From: Oligoflexia bacterium
GTDB lineage: Bacteria; Bdellovibrionota; Bdellovibrionia; Bdellovibrionales; Bdellovibrionaceae
Assembly: GCA_016861345.1 (NCBI GenBank)
Contig: BOLD01000011.1
Location: 51,511 to 115,510, forward strand
Direction: 5' to 3'
Length of the DNA: 64,000 nt
Below the pieces are notes generated by a model that did not search any database, was not told the origin of the DNA, and saw only the letters and a list, made by a program, of their open reading frames with translations. A program made the translations under genes and the position numbers. The number at the start of each line of letters is the position of its first letter. The stretch's first letter is position 1. Below are positions 33,452 through 42,790 of this stretch, piece by piece.

Positions 33452-35628
33452 ATCAAATCACACACGAGGGAAAACTCAAACATTACAGAATATCTCAAGC
33501 TGAGTATGAAAAAATTTGCTCAATGCTAGGTCGTCCACCAGAGGGTGTCGAATGGGCTCTTTTTTCAGCACTTTGGAGCGAACACTGTTCCTACAAAAGT
33601 TCAAAAATTCATTTAAAGAAATTTGGCAAAACGCTCAATCAAACAGTGGTCAATGCCGAAGGCGAGAACGCTGGAGTTGTGGATCTGGGGCAAGGTGAAC
33701 GAGTTGTCTTTAAGATGGAATCTCACAATCACCCAAGTTTTATCGAGCCCTACCAAGGGGCGGCTACAGGGGTCGGTGGGATACTCAGAGATATTTTCAC
33801 GATGGGAGCAAGACCAATAGGGCTTGCTGATTATCTTTGTTTTGGAAATATCGAGGCTGATCGGATGAAGACCCTTGTTGAAGGAGTCGTTAAAGGCATC
33901 AGTGGATATGGAAACTCAGTCGGAGTACCGACTGTAACTGGGCAAACCAATTTTGATCCAGCTTACAATAAAAATATTTTAGTCAATGCAATGGCAGTGG
34001 GACTGCTTCGACCAAATGAAAAAGTATCATTATCTGCAGCAAAAGGCCCAGGGAACTGCGTGGTCTATGTCGGAGCAAAAACTGGAAAAGATGGGGTCCA
34101 CGGAGCAGCGATGGCTTCAGAATCCTTTGATGAAAACTCAGAGGCTAAAAAACCAAATGTTCAAATTGGAGATCCCTATTTTGAAAAGTTATTGATCGAA
34201 TCATGTTTTGAAGTCCTGCAGAAAAATCTTGTGGTAGCCATCCAAGATATGGGAGCAGCTGGAATTACAAGTTCAAGTTTTGAAATGTCCTCGAAAGGAC
34301 AAGTGGGCATGATGATTCAGCTGGATCAGGTGCCGGTACGGGATTCTTCCATTCAACCTGAAGAGATTCTCCTTTCAGAATCTCAAGAGAGAATGCTTCT
34401 TGTTTGTGAGCCGCAAAAATTCTCCGAATTAAGCCAAGTTTTTGAAAAATGGGGACTTGATGCCGTGATTATTGGCGAGGTCATCGCAGAAAGAAAGGTA
34501 AAGCTTTATTGGAAGGGACATTGTTTAACTTCAATTGATCCAGATTTATTGGTTGAAAAGGCACCGGTTTATGAACGTCCCTATCATGCTTGGAAGTCGC
34601 AGAATCAGACAGAGAAAATTCATTCGAACCTTCAGCCTAAAGATTATATTTCTCAACTGATTTCATATTTAGGATCAACTCATGGAACAGCAAGAGATTA
34701 TATTTGCAGTCAGTATGATCAGCGTGTGGGATTGATGACAGCTCGTGGGGCAGATCATGATGTGGCAATTTTACGCTTACCAGATTCAAAGAGAGGTCTG
34801 GGAATGACAGTGGGATGTCGTCCCTCTGTCATGAAGTGTGATGCTCAATTGGGTGGTTTTGATTCAGTTTTCTATCCTGCTTTGCAAATGGCAGCAAAGG
34901 GAATAAAAACTTTAGCAATCACGGATTGTCTGAACTTTGGAAATCCTGAAAAGCCTGAAATTATGTCTGAATTTGTGGCTGCCGTTGAGGCCATTCGAGA
35001 TGCCTCTCTTATTTTAGATGCCCCAGTTGTTAGTGGTAATGTCAGCTTTTACAATGAAACTCTTGGGCAAAATATTATTTCAACTCCAGCAACGGGACTT
35101 ATTGGCCTTAGGGAGACAGTAGCGCAAATTCCCGAGGATCAATTCCAAAAAATAGGTTCTCAAGTTTACCTGCTGAGCTCAGTGAGTGCAAAAATGCTCA
35201 GTCCCTACTTTGAAAACAAAAAGTCATGGATTGGAAAAATTGAGCCTCAAAAAACTGGTCAATTTATTCAAAAAATTCAAAAACTTTCTCTTCTCACTAG
35301 TGTTTTAAGTACTCAAGCTGTGGGCAGAGGAGGATTGGGAGTTTCTTTAGCACGAATGTGTCGCCCCGGTTTTGGATTTCAATCATTTATTGAGATGTCC
35401 GTAGCAGATTTAATCACAGAGACCTTTTATGAAGTTATTTTTGAAGTTGATCATGATGCTCAACATGATTTTGAAACCAAGCTTAAAGCTGAGAATATTG
35501 ATTATAAAATCTTAGGAAAGGTCACAGAAAGAACTTTTAATTTGTCGCAAGAAATTCATGTGGATTTATTGAGAGTGAATCAAGCCCAGAATAAAGGTTT
35601 AGGAGGCTTCATTGAAAACCTGGCGTGA
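33448..35628 (+). CDS. purL: FGAM synthase small-type large subunit PurL
   Basis: A 726-residue synthetase of the PurS/Q-dependent kind (about half the length of the single-chain enterobacterial enzyme), amidating FGAR with ATP. LWSEHCSYKSSK near residue 40, VVFKMESHNHPSF, GAATGVGGILRDIFTMGARP, GDPYFEKLLIESC, IQDMGAAGITSSSFEM and GRGGLGVSLARM are typical. The ATG at 33448 follows GGAG and overlaps the purQ stop; a longer reading from 33415 would lie within purQ. The 3' end overlaps purF by 17 bases. Confidence 0.96.
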   Translation: MNQITHEGKLKHYRISQAEYEKICSMLGRPPEGVEWALFSALWSEHCSYKSSKIHLKKFGKTLNQTVVNAEGENAGVVDLGQGERVVFKMESHNHPSFIEPYQGAATGVGGILRDIFTMGARPIGLADYLCFGNIEADRMKTLVEGVVKGISGYGNSVGVPTVTGQTNFDPAYNKNILVNAMAVGLLRPNEKVSLSAAKGPGNCVVYVGAKTGKDGVHGAAMASESFDENSEAKKPNVQIGDPYFEKLLIESCFEVLQKNLVVAIQDMGAAGITSSSFEMSSKGQVGMMIQLDQVPVRDSSIQPEEILLSESQERMLLVCEPQKFSELSQVFEKWGLDAVIIGEVIAERKVKLYWKGHCLTSIDPDLLVEKAPVYERPYHAWKSQNQTEKIHSNLQPKDYISQLISYLGSTHGTARDYICSQYDQRVGLMTARGADHDVAILRLPDSKRGLGMTVGCRPSVMKCDAQLGGFDSVFYPALQMAAKGIKTLAITDCLNFGNPEKPEIMSEFVAAVEAIRDASLILDAPVVSGNVSFYNETLGQNIISTPATGLIGLRETVAQIPEDQFQKIGSQVYLLSSVSAKMLSPYFENKKSWIGKIEPQKTGQFIQKIQKLSLLTSVLSTQAVGRGGLGVSLARMCRPGFGFQSFIEMSVADLITETFYEVIFEVDHDAQHDFETKLKAENIDYKILGKVTERTFNLSQEIHVDLLRVNQAQNKGLGGFIENLA

Positions 35629-36997
35629 AGAGTGTGGGGTATTTGGAGTCTGGAATCATGAGCAGGCGGGACGCTTAACTTATTTGGGACTCTATGCGAT
35701 GCAACACCGTGGACAAGAGTCTGCGGGTATTGTGGCTCTTCATCAGAATCAGCACTTACAGCATAAAGGCTTAGGCTTGGTCGCTGATGTATTTAAAGAA
35801 GCAGATCTTGATCGTCTTTTGGGAGAATCGGCCATTGGCCATGTGAGATACTCCACCACTGGGGAAAATCGTCTTGCTAATGCTCAGCCTCTTGCGGCTC
35901 AGTTGTTTTCAGGACCTGTGGCGTTGGCTCATAATGGTAATTTGGTGAACAGTCATATACTCAGAAAACAACTTCAAGAGCAGGGTTCGATCTTTCAAGG
36001 AACAAATGATACAGAGTGTGTCCTTCATCTCATTTCACGGACACCAACAAGTGATATTATTGAGGCTATGAAGCTTGTTCTCCCGCAACTTGAGGGGGCT
36101 TTTAGTTTTACAATTTTAACCCATGACCGTCTTCTTGCTGTTCGAGATCCTTTTGGCTTTCGACCCCTTGTGCTTGGAAAAAAGAAAAACGACCGAGGAG
36201 AGGACTCTTATATTGTTGCCAGTGAAACCTGCGCCTTTGATCTTGTGGGAGCACAGCTTGTTCGTGAAATTGAACCTGGGGAAATGATTGAAATAAATAA
36301 AGAGGGAATTCGAAGCTACTTCTTTCAAAAGAAAGTCCAGTCTGCTCCTTGTGTTTTTGAGCATGTGTATTTCTCTAGACCTGATTCAATAGTTTTTGGT
36401 CAGTCTGTTTACGAAGCGAGAAAAAGTTTTGGAAAATGGCTAGCTAAAGAATTTCCCACCGAAGCTGATATCGTCATCCCAGTTCCTGATAGTGGTGTGC
36501 CTGCGGCCATTGGCTACAGTGCTGAATCAAAAATTCCTTTTGAGTTCGGCATTATTCGAAACCACTATGTCGGGCGAACCTTTATTCAGCCCCATCAGTC
36601 CATCAGAAATTTTGGGGTCAAAATTAAATTAAACCCCCAGACCGCAATTCTTTCTGGCAAGCGGGTAATCGTGGTGGATGATTCTCTTGTGAGAGGAACT
36701 ACAAGTAAGAAAATAATTGGTCTCATCAGACAGGCTGGAGCCAAAGAAGTTCATATGCGAATTGCAAGTCCTCCGACAATTGGGCCTTGTTTTTACGGAG
36801 TGGATACTCCTCAAAAGTCCCAACTGATTGCAGCCAATCAAAGTCTAGCTGAAATTCGAGATCACATTGGGGCCGATAGTCTAGCGTATTTGTCAATTGA
36901 GGGGATGTTAGCTTCGTTAAAAGAATCTCAAAAGCCCACTCATCGCACATATTGTTCCGCCTGCTTTGATGGGAAGTATCCAACACGGGTAGAGTAA
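35612..36997 (+). CDS. purF: Amidophosphoribosyltransferase
   Basis: A 461-residue PRPP amidotransferase for the first committed purine step. It starts at TTG, fixed by AGGAGG at 35601-35606 five bases upstream, inside the purL end. The N-terminal nucleophile is Cys8 in EECGVFG, so a seven-residue propeptide must be removed, as in the Bacillus-type enzyme. Cys in PCVFEHVYFSRPD, GPCFYGVDTP and YCSACFDG are at the places of the [4Fe-4S] ligands of that type. The PRPP loop is VIVVDDSLVRGTTSKKI. Last gene of the operon. Confidence 0.96.
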   Translation: MKTWREECGVFGVWNHEQAGRLTYLGLYAMQHRGQESAGIVALHQNQHLQHKGLGLVADVFKEADLDRLLGESAIGHVRYSTTGENRLANAQPLAAQLFSGPVALAHNGNLVNSHILRKQLQEQGSIFQGTNDTECVLHLISRTPTSDIIEAMKLVLPQLEGAFSFTILTHDRLLAVRDPFGFRPLVLGKKKNDRGEDSYIVASETCAFDLVGAQLVREIEPGEMIEINKEGIRSYFFQKKVQSAPCVFEHVYFSRPDSIVFGQSVYEARKSFGKWLAKEFPTEADIVIPVPDSGVPAAIGYSAESKIPFEFGIIRNHYVGRTFIQPHQSIRNFGVKIKLNPQTAILSGKRVIVVDDSLVRGTTSKKIIGLIRQAGAKEVHMRIASPPTIGPCFYGVDTPQKSQLIAANQSLAEIRDHIGADSLAYLSIEGMLASLKESQKPTHRTYCSACFDGKYPTRVE

Positions 36998-37060
36998 GGT
37001 CCTGCGTCGAAAAGTATGTGACTTCTTGCTTTAGACTGAATTTTCAGTGATTCTGTAGTG

Positions 37061-37996
37061 ATGGAGTTAAACTTATGTACCAGGTTACAACCTGGCGATA
37101 TTATTGATGTAATTGCACCTGGATATGTTTCAACTGAGGCAGAGCTTCGGGGTGCTATTGAGTATTTAAAATCTCATGGTTTTGTTCCCCGCGTGCCGGA
37201 TGATCTTCTATCTCCAGAATATTTTCATTCAAATTCCGATCAAGTTCGGTTTGAACATTTGAAAACAGCTCTCTTGGCAAAAGACTCAAAAGCGATTTGG
37301 TGTTTGCGTGGTGGTTATGGTTCAAATCGTTTGATTCCTTTATTGGGAAAAATAAAAAAACCAACGCGAGCAAAACTTTTAATTGGAATCAGTGATATCA
37401 CATCATTGCATTTATTTTTAAATCAAAAATGGAAATGGCCAAGTTTACATGCCTCACTTTTAGATCGCCTTGGAGCTGGTAAAGTACCTCAGGAAATTCA
37501 AGAGGAACTTTGGGACATTCTTCGAGGGGAAGAAAAAGAAACTATATTTTCAGGTTTAGCTCCCTTGAATGAAAAAGCCCGTCGAGTTAAAAAAATTCAA
37601 GCTTCAGTTGTGGGTGGAAATTTGACAGTTCTTCAGTCTACATTAGGAACTTCGATTTCTGTGAAAGCAAAAGGAAGTTTTCTTTTTATCGAGGACATTG
37701 GCGAGCGCGGCTACAGAATCGATCGAATGTTGGAGCAGATGAAGCAGGCAAAAGTTTTTCAAGGCTGCCGCGGCTTGCTTGTCGGTCATTTTATTGGTGG
37801 CGAAGAACCAGGAAATCACACATCTCGCTGCCAAGAAGCTCTTCAGAGATTTGCAGATGAAAATTTATTACCCGTGTTTTCACAAGTGCAAGCGGGGCAC
37901 GATATGAATCAATATCCACTTCCTTTGGGAACAAAAGCTCAATTGAGTGGTGGAAATAATTCTTGGACATTAAAGGTTCAGACAGGGTTGAAATGA
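37061..37996 (+). CDS. LD-carboxypeptidase (peptidase S66, LdcA-like)
   Basis: A 311-residue cytosolic serine peptidase removing the terminal D-Ala from murein tetrapeptides. GDIIDVIAPG at the N-terminus, IWCLRGGYGSNRLIP, nucleophile Ser in IGISDITSLH, catalytic Glu in FIEDIGERGYRID and His in AGHDMNQYPLPLG. No signal peptide, so it acts on recycled peptides in the cytosol. ATG at 37061 (a GTG lies just before). It overlaps the serine hydrolase by four bases, and the same run ends in Mpl. Confidence 0.9.
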   Translation: MELNLCTRLQPGDIIDVIAPGYVSTEAELRGAIEYLKSHGFVPRVPDDLLSPEYFHSNSDQVRFEHLKTALLAKDSKAIWCLRGGYGSNRLIPLLGKIKKPTRAKLLIGISDITSLHLFLNQKWKWPSLHASLLDRLGAGKVPQEIQEELWDILRGEEKETIFSGLAPLNEKARRVKKIQASVVGGNLTVLQSTLGTSISVKAKGSFLFIEDIGERGYRIDRMLEQMKQAKVFQGCRGLLVGHFIGGEEPGNHTSRCQEALQRFADENLLPVFSQVQAGHDMNQYPLPLGTKAQLSGGNNSWTLKVQTGLK

Positions 37997-39048
37997 AGTC
38001 GTCTATTTTTGAGCAAAAGTTGATCAAGCGAATCGAAGAGAAGCTTCCAGGGGCGGCGCCTGGGATTATGGTTCAGGTTCATCAAGCAGGAAAAAAAGTT
38101 TGTGATATCGCTGTGGGTGAGACCTATGCCTATTATGATTTGGCATCGCTGACAAAGATTATTTTCACAACTCAAGCGATGATCGGGGCTTTTCAGGATG
38201 GTAAGTGGAATCTTTCATCTAAAGTAAAAGATTATTTAAAGTGGTTTCCCTCTGAAGAGACGTTGATACTTGATTTATTAAATCATAGTTCAGGTTTACC
38301 CTGGTGGTTGCCAATTTATAAAGAGATGAATGTTCAACAATCTGTCGAGGATCGTTGGAAATATCTGCAACAAGTTTTAGAAAAAGTCACAATTGAGAAA
38401 AGAGATTCGAGCGTTTATTCCGACGTTGGTTTTTTTGTATTATCCTTTTTGTTGCAAGAAATGTATCAAATGCCAATAAAATCTGTATGGCTTCAAACAA
38501 AAGAGATGTACTACCCACGATTGTCGATTGATTTTAGTGAAAACAATATACCGAAACAGCCTGTAAAATACTATGCTCCTACAGAAAAGTGCCCCTGGCG
38601 CGGACGAATTCTTCATGGTGAAGTTCACGATGAAAACTGCTGGGCACTGGGTGGAATTTCAACCCATGCAGGATTATTTGGCAGTATTGATGATATTGGA
38701 TGGTTCGGACTTTATGTCCGAGGGCAGCTCCATGGTATTTCCAAAACAGTCATTAAGCAGAAAACGGCCCAGCTTTTTGCGACCAGATCACGACCTTTAG
38801 GGAAAGGTGACTTTGCCATTGGATATATGATGCCCACTCCGGGAGCTTCAAGTTCTGGAGATTATTTCTCTCCATATTCAATTGGGCATACAGGCTTTAC
38901 AGGAACGTCTTATTGGTACGACCCCGCTCAAGATCTCAGTGTTGCTATCTTGAGTAACCGAGTGGCTTTTGGACGCGAGAGAGAGGATTTCAAATTGTTG
39001 AGACCTCAAATTCACAATTGGATCGTGGAAGGATTAAGACGAAGCTGA
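37993..39048 (+). CDS. Beta-lactamase-fold serine hydrolase (DD-peptidase/esterase-like)
   Basis: A 351-residue protein of the class C beta-lactamase/penicillin-binding-like family. SxxK nucleophile Ser52-Lys55 in LASLTK, second motif YSDVGF (Tyr), and third-motif equivalent HTGFTGTSYW; LLNHSSGLPWW and GLFGSIDDIGWF are also typical. No signal peptide is visible, so unlike most relatives it seems cytosolic. Adjacent to LD-carboxypeptidase and upstream of Mpl, a role on recycled murein peptides is likely but unproven. Overlaps its neighbours by ATGA and TGATG junctions. Confidence 0.85.
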   Translation: MKSSIFEQKLIKRIEEKLPGAAPGIMVQVHQAGKKVCDIAVGETYAYYDLASLTKIIFTTQAMIGAFQDGKWNLSSKVKDYLKWFPSEETLILDLLNHSSGLPWWLPIYKEMNVQQSVEDRWKYLQQVLEKVTIEKRDSSVYSDVGFFVLSFLLQEMYQMPIKSVWLQTKEMYYPRLSIDFSENNIPKQPVKYYAPTEKCPWRGRILHGEVHDENCWALGGISTHAGLFGSIDDIGWFGLYVRGQLHGISKTVIKQKTAQLFATRSRPLGKGDFAIGYMMPTPGASSSGDYFSPYSIGHTGFTGTSYWYDPAQDLSVAILSNRVAFGREREDFKLLRPQIHNWIVEGLRRS

Positions 39049-39785
39049 TGAAATACGCATTGCTGGCTGACATTCATAGCAATATTGAAGCCCTTGATGC
39101 CTGTCTAGAAAAAGTTGAACAATTTAATCCTGATCAATACATTTTTTTAGGGGATTTGGTTGGATACGGCGCTGACCCGGTGGCTGTGCTTAACCGTATC
39201 CGTTCAATTTCAAACCGAGTTGTCATTAAAGGAAATCATGATGCAGCAGTGGCGATAGCTGCAAACCCAAATATGAGAGAAGATGTTCGCCAGGCAATTG
39301 ATTGGACACGAATGCAGCTTCAGCAGTCTGACTTGGATTTGCTTAATCAATTACCACTGACTTTTCGTGAGGGACATTGTCTTTTTGTTCACGCAAATGC
39401 GATTTCTCCAGAGAAGTGGTCCTATGTTTTGACAGAGGCAGAAGCAATGCACAATATGAATGCCGTTCAAGAGTCAGTGATTTTCTGCGGTCATGTGCAT
39501 GAACCCAAACTTTATTCAATGGGTTCAAATGGCCGGGCTCAGTTGTTTATTCCGACCTCGGGTGTTTCAATTCCACTTATTCAATCACGAAAATGGTTTT
39601 CGATTGTGGGATCAGTGGGGCAACCTCGAGATAAGAGCACTTTGGCTTCTTGTGCTGTCTATGATTCAGATAAAAATCAATTAACTTATTTCCGTGTCAT
39701 CTACGATTATCTTTCTGCTGCTGATAAAATCAGAAAAGCAGGACTACCCACATTCTTTGCTGATCGATTAGAGAGAGGTGAATGA
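39048..39785 (+). CDS. Calcineurin-like metallophosphoesterase
   Basis: A 245-residue protein with the full metal-site pattern DIHSN, GDLVGYG, GNHDAAV, FVHAN and GHVHEPK, as in YfcE/bis-nucleoside tetraphosphatase-like phosphoesterases. Cytosolic. Starts at the ATG formed in TGATG with the previous stop and overlaps the kinase gene by four bases; such direct linkage to a Ser/Thr kinase is suggestive of a phosphatase partner, though family members mostly act on small phosphoesters. Substrate unknown. Confidence 0.88.
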   Translation: MKYALLADIHSNIEALDACLEKVEQFNPDQYIFLGDLVGYGADPVAVLNRIRSISNRVVIKGNHDAAVAIAANPNMREDVRQAIDWTRMQLQQSDLDLLNQLPLTFREGHCLFVHANAISPEKWSYVLTEAEAMHNMNAVQESVIFCGHVHEPKLYSMGSNGRAQLFIPTSGVSIPLIQSRKWFSIVGSVGQPRDKSTLASCAVYDSDKNQLTYFRVIYDYLSAADKIRKAGLPTFFADRLERGE

Positions 39786-41194
39786 TGCCAAAACCGATCT
39801 CGACGGGAACAGTGTGTGATGGATTTTTGGTCGGCGAGGGATTGTTAAGAGGTGGAATGGCGACCATCTATGAGGTCACAAAACCTGGATATGATCTTCC
39901 GATGATCATGAAGGTTCCTCATTGGGGACACGGAGATGATGCGGCTAGTATTGTTGGTTTTGAAGTTGAGAAAATGATTCTGCCAAAACTAACTGGAATT
40001 CATGTTCCCCGATTTATTGCCAGTGGTGAACATGATACTTGTCCTTACATTGTCATGGAATATGTTAAAGGCATGTCGCTGAGGCACTATTTCAATGTCG
40101 CTCCTTTAACCATTGATCAAGTGCAGAGAATTGGAATTAAGGTAGCGACAGCCTTACATGATTTGCATCAGCAGCGTGTTGTTCATATGGATTTAAAGCC
40201 AAGCAATATTATTTTTCGAGAATCGGGAGAGGCTTGTTTGATCGATTTTGGTTTTTCTCAGCACCAAGATCTTCCGGATTTGTTAAAAGAGGAAATTCAT
40301 GAACCCTTAGGGACAGCTCCTTATATATCCCCTGAACAAATTTTCTTTCATCGTGGTGATCCGAGAAGTGATATTTTTGCACTTGGCGCGATTCTTTATG
40401 CTTTAATTACTGGGACAAGACCTTTTGGCTTTCCAACAAGTGTTGCCGGATTAAAGCGTCGGCTTTATGAAGATCCAAAGCCTCCTAGATTGTTAAGAGC
40501 AGAAACTCCAAAGTGGTTACAAGAAATCGTGCTTAGATGTTTAGAGGTTGAGCCGACCAATAGATACGGATCAGCAGCTCAGTTAGCCTTTGATTTATCA
40601 AATCCGGAGCAAGTTTATATTAGTTCCCGGGGGAAAAAAGTCTACCCAGACCCCTGGTGGGCTGTACTGAGACGGCGTTTTGTTTCTTTTACCTATGAGC
40701 CAGAAAAAACTGAGACAGCACAACTTCAGCTCAGTCGTGCCCCCATTATGATGGTGGCAATCGATATTGAGGGTTCAAGCGAGGATTTGCTATTATCACT
40801 TAAAGAATCGATACAAAGATTATCAAAAGAGAAAGATTATCGAATTGCTATTGTTTCTGTATTAAAGATTTCACGACTGGGTCTAGATGCTTCTAGTGAT
40901 GAAAAAGGAAAAAGCTATCATCTTAAAAAGCTTTCTGAGATCAAGGGCTGGTCAAAAAATTTGCAGGTGAATGAAGCTAATGTGACTTATCATGTGCTTG
41001 AGGCCTCAGATCCAGCGACAGCGATAGTGGATTATATTCGCCATAACAATGTGGACCATGTGATTATTGGAGCGAGAGGAAGTTCAATGATGAGAAGATT
41101 TTTAGGAAGTGTATCTTCTCGAGTGGTTTCAGAAGCTCCCTGCACTGTGACAGTGGTGAGAACACCTCGACAAGAAATTCAATCTTCGACATAA
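39782..41194 (+). CDS. Soluble Ser/Thr protein kinase fused to a universal-stress-protein domain
   Basis: A 470-residue protein: Hanks-type kinase (about 15-285) followed by a UspA domain (about 320-465). Glycine-rich loop GLLRGGMATIYE, Lys44 in MIMKVPHW, catalytic loop HMDLKPSNIIF (135-145), metal-binding DFGFS, GTAPYISPEQ and DPRSDIFALG. The catalytic loop has Met instead of Arg before Asp, so it is a non-RD kinase. The C-terminus GARGSSMMRRFLGSVSSRVV is the Usp nucleotide-binding motif. No membrane helix. Overlaps the phosphoesterase by four bases. Confidence 0.9.
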   Translation: MMPKPISTGTVCDGFLVGEGLLRGGMATIYEVTKPGYDLPMIMKVPHWGHGDDAASIVGFEVEKMILPKLTGIHVPRFIASGEHDTCPYIVMEYVKGMSLRHYFNVAPLTIDQVQRIGIKVATALHDLHQQRVVHMDLKPSNIIFRESGEACLIDFGFSQHQDLPDLLKEEIHEPLGTAPYISPEQIFFHRGDPRSDIFALGAILYALITGTRPFGFPTSVAGLKRRLYEDPKPPRLLRAETPKWLQEIVLRCLEVEPTNRYGSAAQLAFDLSNPEQVYISSRGKKVYPDPWWAVLRRRFVSFTYEPEKTETAQLQLSRAPIMMVAIDIEGSSEDLLLSLKESIQRLSKEKDYRIAIVSVLKISRLGLDASSDEKGKSYHLKKLSEIKGWSKNLQVNEANVTYHVLEASDPATAIVDYIRHNNVDHVIIGARGSSMMRRFLGSVSSRVVSEAPCTVTVVRTPRQEIQSST

Positions 41195-41221
41195 TTATGT
41201 TGGACAGACAAGGATGTTAGT

Positions 41222-42697
41222 ATGGAAGTAAAGCAAATCAATGAATTAAAACCAGGATCTCATATTCACCTGATGGGTGTCTGTGGCACAGCGATGGCTT
41301 CTTTAGCAGGATTATTAAAAGATCGAGGCTTTAAAGTTACCGGTAGTGAATTAAACCCTTATCCGCCCATGTCGACTCAGATTGAAAACTTGGGAATCAC
41401 AATTATGAAACCCTATAAGGCTGAAAATCTTCATCCAAAGCCTGATTTTGTTATTGTTGGAAATGTGATTTCTGCAAATAACCCCGAGGCCCAGGAGTTG
41501 ATGAAACTTGGCATCCCCTACACAAGTCTGCCAAAGGCCATGGGGGAATTCATTATTGGAAATCGAGAATCCATCGTGATTTCTGGTACCCATGGCAAAA
41601 CCACAACAACTTCTTTGATGGCTTGGGTTGCGACAGAAGTCGGCGTGGAGCCTGGTTTTTTGATAGGTGGAATTGCAAAAAACTTTTCGAAGTCATTTCA
41701 AAATCCAAAGGGAAATTTCTTTGTGATCGAGGGAGATGAGTACGACACGGCTTATTTTGATAAGGTTCCTAAGTTTATTCATTATCGACCTCGTCATGTG
41801 ATTTTAACCAGTGTCGAGTTTGATCATGCAGATATTTATGCGGACTTGCAGGCTGTGAAAAATGCATTTTCATCGTTGATGAAATTGATCCCTGTAAATG
41901 GAACTTTGATGGCCTGTGCAGAGGATCCCATTGTGATGGAACTTTCTCAATTGGCAAAGGCTAATATTAAGACCAATGTGAAGACCTATGGTTTAACTCA
42001 GGGTGATTACCGGGCTACAGTGATCAAAGTTCAAGATAATGGTTCTTTGTTTAATGTGAGTTACCACAAGAATGGACAAAAAACTGATCTTGGTGACTAT
42101 CAAGTCTGCTTAACAGGTGATTATAATATTCTCAACACAACTGCTGTTATTGGATTAGCCCACAGTTTGGGTTGGGATTTAGCCCAGGTGAAAAAGGCAC
42201 TGGCCACATTTCAAGGTGTGAAACGTCGACAAGAGGTATTAGGTGAACCAGGTGGGGTTCTTGTGATCGAGGACTTTGCTCATCACCCAACGGCAGTACG
42301 GGAAACCATTAAAGGTATTGTGGCGAAATACCCTGGGCGTAAGTTATTTGCTGTGTTTGAACCAAGATCAGCGACCTCACGTCGAAAGGTCTTTCAAAAA
42401 GATTATGTTGAGGCCTTTAAGCAAGCTGATCAAATATTGATTGCAGAGGCCTTTGATCAGGGGAAAATTGATACGGAAAATCGTTTTTCATCAGCAGAAC
42501 TTGCTCAGGATTTAACCCGTGAGGCTAAGCGAGCGCAGGCTTATCCGGGAGCAGATTCGATTGTGGCAGACTTGGTAAAATCAAGTCGAAAAGGGGATTT
42601 GATATTGATTATGAGTAATGGGGGATTTGACGGAATATACACTAAGCTTATCAGTGCCTTAGAGGCTCGATCAGCTGAGATTGGAACTCCCATTTAG
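41222..42697 (+). CDS. mpl: UDP-MurNAc:murein tripeptide ligase
   Basis: A 491-residue Mur-ligase-family enzyme that re-attaches recycled L-Ala-gamma-D-Glu-meso-DAP to UDP-MurNAc. HLMGVCGTAMASLAGLL at the N-terminus, P-loop SGTHGKTTTTSL, the Mpl-specific EGDEYDTAYFDK and FIHYRPRHVI, and EDFAHHPTAVRE. EGDEYDTA separates it from MurC. It follows the kinase gene by 27 bases. With LD-carboxypeptidase upstream, it makes a recycling pathway from tetrapeptide to UDP-MurNAc-tripeptide. Confidence 0.94.
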   Translation: MEVKQINELKPGSHIHLMGVCGTAMASLAGLLKDRGFKVTGSELNPYPPMSTQIENLGITIMKPYKAENLHPKPDFVIVGNVISANNPEAQELMKLGIPYTSLPKAMGEFIIGNRESIVISGTHGKTTTTSLMAWVATEVGVEPGFLIGGIAKNFSKSFQNPKGNFFVIEGDEYDTAYFDKVPKFIHYRPRHVILTSVEFDHADIYADLQAVKNAFSSLMKLIPVNGTLMACAEDPIVMELSQLAKANIKTNVKTYGLTQGDYRATVIKVQDNGSLFNVSYHKNGQKTDLGDYQVCLTGDYNILNTTAVIGLAHSLGWDLAQVKKALATFQGVKRRQEVLGEPGGVLVIEDFAHHPTAVRETIKGIVAKYPGRKLFAVFEPRSATSRRKVFQKDYVEAFKQADQILIAEAFDQGKIDTENRFSSAELAQDLTREAKRAQAYPGADSIVADLVKSSRKGDLILIMSNGGFDGIYTKLISALEARSAEIGTPI

Positions 42698-42723
42698 CCT
42701 GTAAAAATGCCATGCCTGATAAT

Positions 42724-42752
42724 TTGACATAGCGTATCAAATATGATTTAAC
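42724..42752 (+). promoter_or_regulatory. Sigma-70-like promoter after mpl
   Basis: Perfect -35 TTGACA (42724-42729), 17-base spacer, TTTAAC (42747-42752, 4/6). It would start transcripts near 42759 for the two small exported proteins and the RND pump. The predicted start falls within the left arm of the inverted repeat at 42753-42790. Confidence 0.45.
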
Positions 42753-42790
42753 TGCCCCCAATCAAGACCGATCAATGAACTTTGGGGGCA
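42753..42790 (+). promoter_or_regulatory. Inverted repeat covering the ribosome site of the 42794 gene
   Basis: TGCCCCCAA (42753-42761) pairs perfectly with TTGGGGGCA (42782-42790) across a 20-base loop. The right arm is the G-rich stretch directly before the ATG at 42794, so pairing would hide the ribosome site in transcripts reading through from mpl. It is not followed by a T-run and so is not an intrinsic terminator. Confidence 0.55.

Noticed and set aside
32568..35628. purS-purQ-purL as a broken single-chain FGAM synthase
   Set aside because: PurS, PurQ and small PurL are a normal three-subunit form; each has its own start, stop and complete motifs.
42742..42747. TATGAT as a -10 box paired with TTGACA at 42724
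   Set aside because: Spacer would be only 12 bases; TTTAAC at 17 bases fits better.
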